Below are positions 1-11,442 of a stretch of DNA of 64,000 bases, in pieces. The notes under the pieces were generated by a model. The model worked only from the letters and a program-made list of their open reading frames with translations, was not told the DNA's origin and did not search any database. The stretch is from NCBI RefSeq assembly GCF_019649055.1, contig NW_026570273.1:124001-188000 (forward strand), given 5' to 3'. The position numbers and the translations under genes are program-made. The first letter of the stretch is position 1. Each line of letters begins with the position of its first letter. The DNA is from Paramacrobiotus metropolitanus. Taxonomy: Eukaryota > Tardigrada > Eutardigrada > Parachela > Macrobiotidae.

Positions 1-1582
1 GACCTCGCTCAGGAAAGTTTTTACGCCAAAAAGGTGGTATCCAGATTCAGCGTCGAAATACAGTTTCAGTTCTAGTTTCAGTTTCAGTTTCAGTTCGGTA
101 CATTTTGCGACATGGTAGAGAAGGAGAAAGTGTACTTTGCCTTTCAGTTAGCTGAACGGAAATGCAAAATTAATGAAGAATTTGTATTAACTGAACTCTT
201 GCTTTACATTGTTCAATACGCAATGATCACCATTTAAATTCCCATAATGCGAAAACAAAACGATGGGATACTAATCATAGAATTGCTATTTATTATGTCA
301 CTTTGCTGTACTTTCTTGCAACAGAGCAGCCGAGTAAACAGCTACGACAGTAAAACCATACCGGATGTACATGCGAAACCCGTTAGCAGATTAAATTCTA
401 TATACTTGAACCGACAGAACCTAAATAATTAATTACATCATCATTATTACATATATATGTTCATCAATACGTGTAGCAATGTACAAGCCGAGTGATTACT
501 TTCTTGCGTAGAGGTGTAGGCTGCAGATTGGCGCTTAAGTAGAAAGCAGCCACCCACTACAACTATCGCGCAGTTAATGTTTATGAATTAATATGAATGA
601 ATTATTACTTTACAAAAAAGTTCATTTAATAAATTCTTCGATTTTACGATAAATATGTTTATACGATGTAAATATTTGACTTGCACGTATCGCGAAAACA
701 ACGTGACCGGCCGTGATTTGGAGTTTGGCGTAACACATAATTCTGTTCCTTTACAGAAGAAATAATCGCACGGTATACATACAATTGATACAAATGATAA
801 AATGCAACGATAATCGGAAACTTCAGGCATACAGATACAGTGGAGAACGTACTGTACTTTAAATTTTTAAGTTTTTACTAGGCAGTCTGATATCTTTCAA
901 TTCAGAGTTAAAGGGCCGTCATACTTGATGCCCGCAGTGGAATTCCTCAGTTTTTCCTGTTACTAGCTGATCCTGAAATTCTGACAGTGCAACAGTGGCT
1001 GCAGGCTGTACTTGCAGGACGTCTTGGTTGCATGTCGGTAAACCGGAAAAGCCAAAGCAGCTGGTTTGCCGGTGTGGTCAGAAACCATTAAATCACCTCA
1101 TAGACGGCCATAACTCTGGACCGTGCAGCGTATTTGTAACGTAACCACGGCATCCAATTATTTTACGGTACTGGTATACTGAGTCACAAGAAAAGTTACT
1201 TTCCTAACTTTTTTAATATCGGTGTTCTCTTACGTCAGTGGTGTCTTTTAAAAACAACAGCTACGACGCAAGTTTAATAATCATTTATTTTTTTACGTCA
1301 GTTGTGCGCTAGCATCTTTTTCATGGCCAGTTCGTACTGGTTATTTTTCTATGACTGTTATTTTTTAAACAAAAGTTATTTTTCTATGACTGTTTTCGCA
1401 AATCTTGTAAACACCAATTAGTAATGAAACTTCACTGCTCCATGGTTGATCAAGCAGGCTCTTACTCTTAGATGCTGGAATCCTATTTGGAAGGAAGTAA
1501 GCACCTTAGCTGATTTCTTCCCGGTGGTCAGCGGATCTGTAATGCCAATTAACATTGCATATCCTGTGCTTAAAAATGATTA
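1..1582. other. Intergenic, left edge
   Basis: No gene recognised. Positions about 62-97 hold a short tandem run of a CAGTTT-type hexamer. A 61-codon plus-strand frame at 247-432 begins with a hydrophobic stretch that could pass for a signal peptide, but it has no recognisable family or supporting context, so it is not called. The rest is AT-rich with many stops on both strands. The 3' end of the neighbouring minus-strand receptor transcript presumably falls inside this stretch. Confidence 0.4.
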
Positions 1583-3992
1583 TTACATACAAACCTGGGT
1601 TGTATTGATCGCGCCTAAATCCAGTTCTGCGTTTTTCGAGCTCCGAGCCAACTCCGCGAAAACTAATAATGCGCTGACCAAAGCTGCCCAAGCCTGTTGT
1701 AATCAATAGAGGTTAATTCGTTCAGGTATTTTGCATTACTTCACGTGAAAGTAAAAGTCGTAGTAGTAAAAGTCACGTATACAGTACTTTCGGTAGCGCT
1801 TCTGTTTACAATGAATTCTCTGTAGAAGTAGCCGAATAAAATTGTTCTGTTATGACTATGTTAAAGTTCGGCTACATAGCACTCGCTACAAACACCGTGA
1901 ACTAAAAAACCTGCTGCAGGTCAATAGGACGTCCCAACTTTAAGCGGCTGTTAAAGGTAGTGGCCCGGTACATGGTACCAAATTCGTGTACATTCACGAA
2001 ATCTTTCACTTTCGCGCACTCCCAAACCCTTTTTTCTTTTGTTTTATGACATTCTGTAGTCAAATGATTTGTATACACAGGCCTTAAAACCGTTTGCGCG
2101 CGCAACATCCGGTTCGGGAGTTATGGCTGTAAGAAAATTCCCAAAAGTTTAAATGCTTTCAGGTGTACCAAAAGTCTCATTATGGACCGATCTCCTTCAA
2201 ATTTTGCATGTGAATGCATACGGCCACGAAGATCGTTTTTACACCGATCCAGACTTCCACGATTTTTTTCAAATTTTAAAATGAATTTTAAAATTTTTGA
2301 AATTCATTTTAAAATTTGAAAAACATGCTAGAACAGTGGATCGGTGTAAAAACGTTCTTCGTGGATATGTGCATTTACGTGCAAAATCTGAAAGAGATCG
2401 GTCCATAATGAGACTTTTGGTACACCTGAATGATTATAAACTTTTTGGAATTTTCTAACAGCCATAACTCGCGAACCGGATGTTGCGCGCGCAAACGGTT
2501 TTCAGGCCTGTGTATACAAATCATTTACTACAGATTGTCATAAAACAAGGGAAAAAAGGGTTTGGGAGTGCGCGAAAGTGAATGATTTCGTGCATGTACA
2601 CGAATTTGGTACCATGTACCGGGCCACTTCCCTTAACGGATATTGTCGAGTACCGTGTACCTGCATGGCACTTTCGCGTGTGATGACAACGCCGGCCAAT
2701 GTAAAGCAACCTGGACCGTTCGTCTTGCTGCGAACAAACACCGCATTCCATTCATCCCTCTTCCAGTTTTTTTCTCCGATGCTCAGACATATATCGGCAA
2801 CCTCCCGCAATCTTTGACCCTTGTTGCACCGATAAAGGATATTTAAAAATGATATTAATTTCTATTCGAAGGCGAGCATCACTCAAAGAACAAGCTGTGC
2901 AGCAGATAGATACGCAATAACTATTACATCTGATTATTGCAGTTTTTGTGGAAGTACCAAGATACATAACCATTATAATGTACATTCCTGCTGATTAATG
3001 ATTACCTGTTCGGTGGAATAGATGCAGACAGCCGTTATCAGGCAAAACGAGAACATATACTTGACCAATGTTATAATCGCATCAACGGGAGGCTGCTGAT
3101 CAGCAGTGTACTGACCGCATGCGAAGGTGACACTGATTGTACCGGTTAACGCGGAAAAACTCAGAATGCCCAGCAACACCGAGAAGTAGCTGTTTAAACC
3201 CTTAACGATCTGGATCAGTTGAAGCTGATGGTTGTAATCATCCAAGCTGACAGTTCCTGTCGCCAGCAGCTGCGTGTTGAAGTTCAACGCAGTTGCACGC
3301 ACCGTTTCACTGGTAAAAAGCATAACCGTCAGCATCCAACCCAATAAAATTTCTCGACCAATAACCGCGATACCGAGACCAGCCGAATACAAGCGAGCAA
3401 GAGCTTGCACAGAAGATGTCGGCAGATGCGAGAAATACAGACGCTGAAGGTCATTTCCGTTAAGAAGTATGGCAGCGTCAGATTGTTCGGTTTTTGTGCG
3501 ATAAACGTTTCTTGCAATAGTTAGGAAGACATAAAAGACTATACCGACAATAATTGCATAAGCTCGTCTTCTGTTTACGGAGGCGAACGAAAATTGATCC
3601 AACATTTTTAACAAATCTAGAAATTTTCTGCTGGATAACCACACGAGAATCAAGCACAAAAAGGAGATGACACTATTCGAGGCGTTGATCACTTGCATGA
3701 CTACGGAGGTGAACCAGTTCGACAAGTTTGACGAAAAGAACGTGGTACTTTCGTACAAGAAGAATGAATTAATGATTATTAGAAGCGCGCAGTAAAAACA
3801 CATAAAACACCGTAACAACCCAGCCGGAATAGTGCGGCATTCTAGCGGGAAGAAAGCATAGCCACAGATCTGCAGTAATATAATCCAAATCATGACGCTC
3901 TTCCACATTAAACCATGGTGCACACTTTTCCCGTGAATGCTTTTAGTTGGTGATTCATGTTGTAAATCCCATTTCTTGTTTAAGGAAGCCAT
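1583..3992 (-). CDS. GR1: gustatory-receptor-like seven-TM chemoreceptor, three exons, intact
   Basis: Predicted multi-pass membrane chemoreceptor of 418 aa, in the size range of insect gustatory receptors. Exon 1 is 3992-3006, exon 2 is 2819-2661 and exon 3 is 1693-1583, ending in TAA. All junctions are phase 0 with CAG|GTAATC and CAG|GTACAC donors. I chose the ATG at 3992 (protein begins MASLNKKW); the frame is open further upstream but only through a TTG. Hydrophobic segments run through exon 1, which carries the family motifs QICGY, LSNWFTSVV, GREILLG and IYSTEQ. Exon 2 has the short CFTLAGVVITRESAMQ block before the last membrane segment, encoded by exon 3 (ALVSALLVFAEL). Exons 2 and 3 were placed by alignment with GR2: the middle exon is exactly 53 codons in both. 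The insect TM7 signature TY(x)nQF is not evident, so membership in the insect family proper is inference. Ligand unknown. Confidence 0.8.
1946..2642. mobile_element. Foldback/MITE-like element in GR1 intron 2
   Basis: A long inverted repeat, centre near 2294. The left arm reads into the palindromic AT-rich core at about 2268-2320, and the right arm mirrors it out to about 2642. Outer ends share GTGGCCCGGTACATGGTACC-type sequence (about 1970 and 2625); inner parts share GGTGTACCAAAAGTCTCAT (about 2161 and 2430). Arms are about 340 bp and diverged by scattered substitutions. No transposase frame is present, so it is non-autonomous. It ends only about 20 bp from GR1 exon 2. Diverged relatives appear near 35.83-36.06 kb and 42.10-42.53 kb. 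No clear target-site duplication was found. Confidence 0.7.
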
Positions 3993-6210
3993 TTTACCGG
4001 CACTTCTCCGAAAGGCCAATATTTTTGGAAGAACTGCGGAATGACATGTGTTTAGCCAGTTTAGGCATTGTCATGCCACTTGCTAAACGGGCTATGAAAT
4101 TGATACCTGATCGACACTCGACAGCACGACTATTTTACTTGTCAAAATGCATGATGATGTGTGCCAACTGGCGAGCATCATCTCTGTATGTACAGTCGTT
4201 TGGTAAAATAAGAATGCAACGTGCCCCCAGGTTTTTTCTCTCGAATACTGCTAGCACCTTTTCTGGAATTAGCACATCACACAAGGGAAAGCAATTGCGC
4301 AGACACTTACAAGCCACGAAGGCGCTCAAATTCAGTTAGGGCGAGGTAATTGTTTTGCCTTCATTTTCAGAGGAGTTACAATAGCTACAGTTTCCCAGAT
4401 AGAAAAAAATGCTCTTTAAAATGGATGTTTTTTCGAAAGTCGAAGATCCAAATAAAAGCACAACTGTGTAAAAGATCAAAAGGTACCGTGGGTCTAAAAC
4501 GACGCTCGGGTCCAGCAGTACGTTCCATTCACTTAACTGCCAACTCCTCTCAAACCGAACCGCAAACAACCGCACGCGGGCTGCGTGTCTGCGTTGCGCT
4601 GCTACCGCGCGCAGACTGCGATTTGATGAACGCTATATGCAGCCTGCAGGTAGCGTGGTGGTATGTTTACTTTTCTGCGCCGATGCAGAGGACCATTTTC
4701 GAAAAACAAAAACCCATATTTACTAGAATTAAAGTTTGGACAGTTCTACGCGCCTTATAATCCATTGCCGCAATGGAATTGGCTGTTCTTGGTACCGTTG
4801 GAAAGACAAAATTATTTTACATACTAAGTTTTTTTGGTTTTGGAATTCAGCCATTCATTCGAATTCCAACGATCAGTGGTTTTCTCAGTTAGGGGAATTA
4901 GTTTCATGTTTAAAAATTTATATCTTTACTGTTTTTTACACAAGATTTTTTCAAAATAAATCCAATATGTAAAAAAATTATACGTTATATTTAGAAACAG
5001 CAAACTTGAAGTTGCCCCATTGGGTGCTTCAGCGCAGTTTTTTTGGGGCAACTACAACATAAAATTCTATATCCCGTTTGCACTTTTAGGCTTCATTTTA
5101 AAAACTTATATGTTAAAAAGTGCAATTTATAAGGTTTCTAATGAATCTTTGCACTTCGAAAACAGACCAACCAAAGGCGCACAACAAATTCTCAAAGTTG
5201 TCAATAAAATTGGCATGCTGCAAACAATTACATCCAGTTAAATACGCAATGTTTTGTGATTCAGGCAGCTGATGAGTTTAAATTGCAAAAATCATCATTG
5301 GGTAAATTATCAATGGTTTTTCTGTGGTGCTTTCGTATTAGGTTTCCGTCACTGAAAGAGACCGAGGAGGTGTGGAACTGCGAGTATATAAACTCGTACA
5401 TTATCTGCGGGTACTGGCAATGCTGTTCAACATCAATATGTCGCCCACGGTTGTATGACCTACTATCCTAATTTCAACTACGCAAAGCTGCCATTTTTGG
5501 AAGCAAAACTTTAATGTAGATACGAAAAGATGAAAATATTCCGGTTCATTACGGGTGTTAGAAAATATATTACCAATATAATATACACTCATAATGTGTC
5601 ATCTACTTGTGAACTATGACCATTGTCCTACTAACTGATCTATGAGTGTACGGTGCACCCAGGTCACCAATCCCCTTGTTTATCAGATGTTTAGGTGCAG
5701 TAACTTACTAATATCGTGAATGTACCTAGTGCTATATAAGAAACCTGCTTGTATAACGTTGATGAACAGAACAACACCAGTGTGTGCGATGCTTCCGGTT
5801 TCTGTTCCCGTGACTATAATAATCTCATAATATAAATTCTAACAACGGGATAAGCGCCAGATTATCGTTCTGCAACAATTATTTGTGTCAGTGTCATAAT
5901 TAATCAGCTGTCATTATGTGACAACTCACAATCCCATTTAACCAGTGATCTCATCAGCGCGGCATTCGGTAATCCCCTAAACCCTGCTTTTGTGGTAAAT
6001 GCGGCCGAAGAACGAGGATCTGTGCTGTGGAGTCTTGCTGACTTCTGGAACCCTCACTGCGCGTTGGATCGCTTCATTTCACTGTGTCATTTTCGCGCAC
6101 TGTGTCATTTTCGCAACCCAAGTTAGCTGTCACAAGATAATTTCCATTGAACAGTTAGCTGAAAACCTTTACAGAAACGACACTGATGGTGCCTATTGGC
6201 CTCTCCGAGC
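3993..6210. other. Intergenic between GR1 and F-box copy A
   Basis: Upstream flank of GR1 and downstream flank of copy A, converging on nothing else recognisable. Open frames near 3947-4339 (plus) and 4350-4760 (plus) are low-complexity or shadow frames without family motifs. The promoter of GR1 should lie just right of 3992 but no TATA or initiator element stands out. Confidence 0.35.
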
Positions 6211-9200
6211 TCACATCTGCCCTAGTTCCAGCTCATACAGTTCCGTTTGAGTTTCCACCATCAAACTATTCAGAGCGCTCAACGTCAGTGTGGTCAGCGT
6301 CGACACATCTGGATCTCCTTTCCAGCTGAATTGTATTTCTGGTTGATCATGATCTTCAGGAATTCGGGGATCAGGGTATTGTAAGTCGTTTAAGATCTGA
6401 AAAAAGTCTCGTTTCTGTATTAAAAGTACGCATTTGAGCATGGACAAAACGCCACACAACAAAACTTCAGAGGAAATGAATCCTATACCATCCGGATAGA
6501 ACTGTTCAGATACAGCCCACGATCAATAGGCAAAAGTCTTATTAAGCTTTTACTGCAGTACGTCCTTTAAACCCTGTAATAAATGTTATGTGAACTTTTG
6601 GTAATCTGGAGTAATTAAATCTTTAACATCCACATAAGAAACTGCGAAACCGGGCCGAAAATGTGTTCCGAAACGGCACTGTTTAAATCCTGTGAAGAAT
6701 AACCGGCGCACGGACGCCTAGAGTTACTTACTCACGGAAATTCGACATTTTAACTGCTGACGATACTTTAAAATAAGCAGCAATCATGGTTGTTAACGGC
6801 GGTAATTCCAGAAAAAAAGGTAATTCCCGAAAAAAACTTCATTACGAAATCATCCTCCACACAGACAAAGGTTGTGTCGCATGGTAGTGTACGGGGTCAA
6901 TGCCCCGGGTCATAAATATTGCTCGAAAAGATAGTGTACCTAATACAAGATAGCGCGAAAAGGTAGTGCACAGGTAGTGAAATGAAGTGTACGGAGCGGT
7001 CACAATTACCTTTTTGACACGCTGCCAGACGAAATAAGATCCTGCTGCCTCCGGAAGCCACAAACCAAGAACATCTGAATCGACAGCCGAAGTCGCTACA
7101 CTTGCTTCCAGCATGCTCCAACAATCACACAGCAGACTGGAAGATTTTAAATTGAGCACACCAGAGAAGCATTTTTCATTCAGATCATATGGGTAGGATG
7201 CTGAAAATTCACAGTTTGTCCATAACAAAAGATCGATCGCATTTGCAGCATCAGCACAAACGGATGTGATAATCACAATCTCCTCGGCAAATGTCGCTAC
7301 CACATTCCACACGAACTTATTGACAATCACTACCAAGGGCATCTCCGACTCTGGTAACACGCCTTCCTTTAAAGCACGGATCCATCGTACACAATCGGGT
7401 AAATTGGTGTGAGAAGCATTCGTTATGACGATGCGCTCTGTGGCTGCCGTCATGCATTTGCACAAACATCGACCGACCATTAGATTTGCTTTCTTTATTG
7501 CACTGTTCTTGCCACCAGCAGCAAACGATACCCGAATTTCTTCGAAGTGCCCGTCCTTATTTATCAAAGAATCCCACAAAGAACATACACGACGGTACTG
7601 CAAGCGGGGAACGGTGTCCAAAAGCTGGAGGACAAGTTCGAGAATTTTTGACGGCAGCAGCTGAATTTCGGTTGGATCCTGTGCTGTCGCGGGATCTTGA
7701 ATTGCTTCTTCCATAGCCTCTGTCAGTGGCATCCAATGAGTGCCACAAAACGTCAACCCATCCGAAATGCGACTTTTCAAATTTTCCCTAGCATTTGTCA
7801 AACTCCGTACCTACAATGACGATTCAAGAATTACATGGATAGTAAAATGCATGGTTTTCCACAGGTCTTGCGCAAAGAAACGCTTCTCTGTAGGAAATCT
7901 GCGTAGAGTCTAGTTCTACTAACATTTATTTATGCTTATTGAAAGTGATCCAGTTGCGTGTCGTTATGTATGTATGTACAGTAGTTAGACTTTGCTGTAA
8001 ATATTTTCCTGAAGCAATTTAGTTCTTTTCAAATTCATTCTGCCGAGCTAAAAGCTACTCTTTCTGTTTTCTTCATTAGCGGAAAGGCATAACTAAGTGG
8101 ACAAATTTTGAAACCAGTTTGTACACTACTTGTCGAAGTAAGAAAACTCAGGGTTAGCAAACCTGAAACCGTAGCTCATCAAACTTAGCGCCAGTTAGAA
8201 TGTGCTGCAGGTGTATGAGGATTTCCGTATACCAGACTCTGTGGTGCAAACTTCGCGCGGCTACAGTATAGCGATACCATAGTGGCGGATAAATAATAAC
8301 TATTAATTTCAAATTTATTAGGAATTATTTTTAGTGCTGGCTCAACTTAGCGGAAGCACCCCCTGTACAGCGATTTATCGTCTTATTAGTGACTGCCATG
8401 GCTGTAAACAAGGGGGGGGGGGGTGGTTCAGTGTAGCTGTTAAGCTATAATAAACCATTCCCTACTTAAATTGTGCGAGTTAGTTGCGTGCAACCGACTG
8501 CGGACGCCCCGAAAGATGGCGGCACAAAACTGGCAAGTTTAAAGTCAAAATTTCGCAAGCAATATTTGCGTGAGTGGCAAGTCTAGCGACGCATGTACAA
8601 GCTTGTCCGGTAATTTCCTACGTAAAGGTACAGATAACGTGAAGTTTGCGCTTATAGCGATGGCCGCTTCGCTACGTTCATTGAATTTCGTAAATGCGCA
8701 CAGCAGTTAGGTTGTCGCTTACTGCACCGACCATTTCCTAGCCACCTTTCGCCAGGCAATTACTATTATTCTCATTAAATTATCTGGTGTGCACCAAGCC
8801 CAGCCAGCGAAATGAAGGTTACGTGCTTAGGCAGCGTGGGGTGGCGCGCCGTAGTATGGAGTTTGGCGTAACACGCAAATTTGTGTATTTCGCTGTATGG
8901 ATTCGTCAGAAATTACCGGACAAGCTTGTACAACGTAGAAGAAGGTTAATGACGTATTACAAACTTTATCCTGTAGTGCTCCAGTTATCCGCCCAGTCAG
9001 CCCAGAGATTTGGGCATAGCCGCGAATAGCGACTATGCAGTCGAGCGATATTCAGCTAACACACCATACTGGTGCATTGCAGCGTAAGTGTGTATATGGT
9101 GCAGTGCAGAGTAAGTGTACTGTGTTGTCTGTGTATATATAATGCGCTATTGTCTTCCCCAGTATTAGTAAAACGTGTCAAGCTTACCAAGAAATCAGTA

Positions 9201-9853
9201 GTAATGGCCTCAAGAGACTGTTCCGGGTCTACCGGTATGTGCATGTAGAACAGCGTATCGTTGAACACACGGACAGGAGCTATATCACTGCGGCGAAGTT
9301 CATCCTGCCAGCAGTTCCACAATGGAGCCATAGCTGGATTATTGTGTACAGGCACGCGTTGTCCCAACACTGAGCAGCGGCCAGAAGAGAAATGCTCGGG
9401 TAGAGCGCGGCGCCTCTCCAATTCGTACGACGAAGGTATCTCACGTAGCAGATGCGCCGGAATAACCACCTGAAAGATGGTCGGACCATCCTGCACCTCG
9501 ACGGCAACATAACGGTTGCAGAACAAGCCGGGAAGCAGCAAGTTTACGGAGTACCATCTCCACGGCTTATCGGCGGACGAGCGCCCCACCACTTGGAAGC
9601 CAGGTGTATCCAGTTTCCATTCCGCAGCCTCAAAGTCCTTTGATGATAATTCTGCTGATTTCAGGCAGTGGAAGACCTTCCGGTCCGTTCCATACTCCAC
9701 AAACTCGCAGTGCTGTTCACGGCCTCCGAAGTCGATAACCAGACCGTTGTTCTTAAAATCAATGACGTTTCCATGCAGCAGAATACCGTCGGATGACTGT
9801 ACGTCCACACAGGTCCCTCCGTCCACTCCAGGCGTTTTAAAGATAAGGCTCAT
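6211..9853 (-). CDS. F-box copy A: Agenet/Tudor-like module plus F-box, three exons
   Basis: Predicted 550-aa F-box protein, likely substrate receptor of an SCF ubiquitin ligase. Exon 1 is 9853-9188 (222 codons), exon 2 is 7810-7010 (267 codons), exon 3 is 6396-6211 (61 codons plus TGA); all junctions are phase 0, donors G|GTAAGC and AAG|GTAATT, acceptors TGTAG and TTCAG. The start is the ATG at 9853 in a GAAAATGA context conserved in all five copies. Exon 1 has VDVQSSDGILLHGNVI and a second module around GRSSADKPWRW, which I compare to the tandem Agenet domains of FMRP. The F-box lies about 40-80 residues into exon 2 (LLPSKILELVLQLLDTVP, RRVCSLWDSLI). The tail carries NDLQYPDPRIP and LSALNSLMVETQ, ending at LELGQM, shorter than in copy E. 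It is the most diverged of the intact copies. Intron 1 is 1.4 kb. Confidence 0.78.
7811..9187. other. Intron 1 of F-box copy A, repeat remnants
   Basis: A 1377-bp intron; the equivalent intron in copy E is only 188 bp, so most of this is inserted DNA. It holds a run of 12 G at 8412-8423 and a short inverted pair (about 8593-8617 and 8910-8933, core ACAAGCTTGTCCGGTAATTTC) of the sort left by a decayed foldback element. The phrase TTTGGCGTAACAC near 8870 also occurs near 725. No coding sequence recognised. Confidence 0.4.
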
Positions 9854-10320
9854 TTTCAACCGTTCTACAAATTCAAATTCCTACTCTTGGTAAAATAAAT
9901 CCAGTGACTCAATAACAAGAAAAATTTCAAAGTCAGTATAAGCACTAATTATTTCCAGAGTTAACCAAATGTCACTGATACGCAGCAACGAGATTCACTT
10001 CTTTCTCTAATCATATAAAATGAAAATGTGGTCTGCAGAACATTTTATGAGGAACGAATAAGCTATCGGCCGCAGATCTCAGGCCGGCCTATACTTATAT
10101 GCGTTGCTCAGTGGAGCGATTTCAGCTAGGCAAAGCGAAAGTGAAATCATTATCTTTGTGGTTTCGAGAAATAACGAGGCCGGTTACTGGGTACATACAA
10201 TGGAGAAAAGGACAAAGGTGGCCAGGAAAATACGCGTATGTTAGCAATTTTCCTTGAATGATGCAACACTGTGACCGGCACGAGAGATGGAGAATTATTT
10301 TACAAGCCCGGCACCTCAGT

Positions 10321-10480
10321 GATGGTTTGGACTGAAATTCCTGTAATAGCCGCAGTAACAATCGTCTGTGTATCAATTCGTTCAATTGGAAGAAAGTAGG
10401 TCAGCGTTTTTTATTTGCTACATAAGAACTCTCGGTCTGATTACCCTGTTGTTCGCTGTGCTCCGCCTGGCGCCTGAGGC
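10321..10480 (-). promoter_or_regulatory. Conserved upstream block, copy A
   Basis: About 470 bp upstream of the copy A start codon. Shares TTGGACTGAAA, a GCAGNANCAATCG-like core and GGAAGAAAGT with the corresponding block upstream of B-E. Conservation at a similar offset suggests promoter or 5' leader DNA duplicated with the gene; function is inferred. Confidence 0.35.
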
Positions 10481-11400
10481 TAGTCGCAGTTATTACTGGA
10501 ATCAACTCTCCGCAGGATACCAGCAGGCAACGCCTGGTTACACAACCACACTACATTACAATTTGATCGCTCATAGGAAGCTCGAAAATGTAATTAATGA
10601 AGTTTTTTAAATTACGCGAAGATGAGAAATTTTTGGAAGCGAAAAATTCAGTGCGAATGTGGCCAGTTGAAAATACGTGTTACGTATGTATCTGTATGTC
10701 GGTTTACAACGGGTTAAGCGCCTGACTCGACTTTCCAACTTGTTGCTGATTCACAACTTGCTGACCGGCAGTTTGTTTTTCTACAATTTTGCTGTCCGAA
10801 TTACAAGTGCGCCTGATGATTATAATAATAATCCGATTATCTAATGTGACTGAAATCAACGGCAGCCGAAGTTAACGGCGACTGAAAAAAGATTAACCGA
10901 AATGACCAAAGCCGAATTGCAAAGCTGCCGATGTTATTGGTAGCCGCGATACGGCTAAAAACACAAACGGTAAACCCACTTCCAGCAACCGGAAAAAGTA
11001 TTATTTTGTGTATCTGCATGTCGCATGCGTAAATTACATCTATTCAAAACACATCCGTACAATAGCGCCGCAAAAGCGACAATAGTTTTTTAATATTTTT
11101 ATTTCTGCCAGCACATATTAACTATCTATTAATATAATCTACAAAAGCAGTACATCTGAAAAGAAACCTTTACGGCCGCCTTCGAGTCTCTTGTTAATAT
11201 CTTAACAGTTAACACTCACGCTCGATTATGTGCCTGAGAAGCACATTTAATCATTGAGAAATTCGTAGGACGTTACATTGGCAGCTGACACTGGCAACCT
11301 AAATTCATAAAACAATTTGTTTGCTTTTCACTTCTTCAAACAGTTAGTAAAAATAAATGAACTTGTTTGTTTGTTTGTTTGTTTTTTTGATCAGCTTAAC

Positions 11401-11442
11401 GTCTACAACAATCAGGAATAGTTCCTGCACGTTGTTGTAGAC
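11401..11442. repeat. Short hairpin
   Basis: Perfect 11-bp inverted repeat (GTCTACAACAA and its complement) around a 20-nt loop that itself contains AGGAATAGTTCCT, a further small palindrome. No known element assigned. Confidence 0.6.

Noticed and set aside
247-432. Small secreted peptide or neuropeptide precursor
   Set aside because: Hydrophobic start only; no cleavage-site pattern or homolog recalled.
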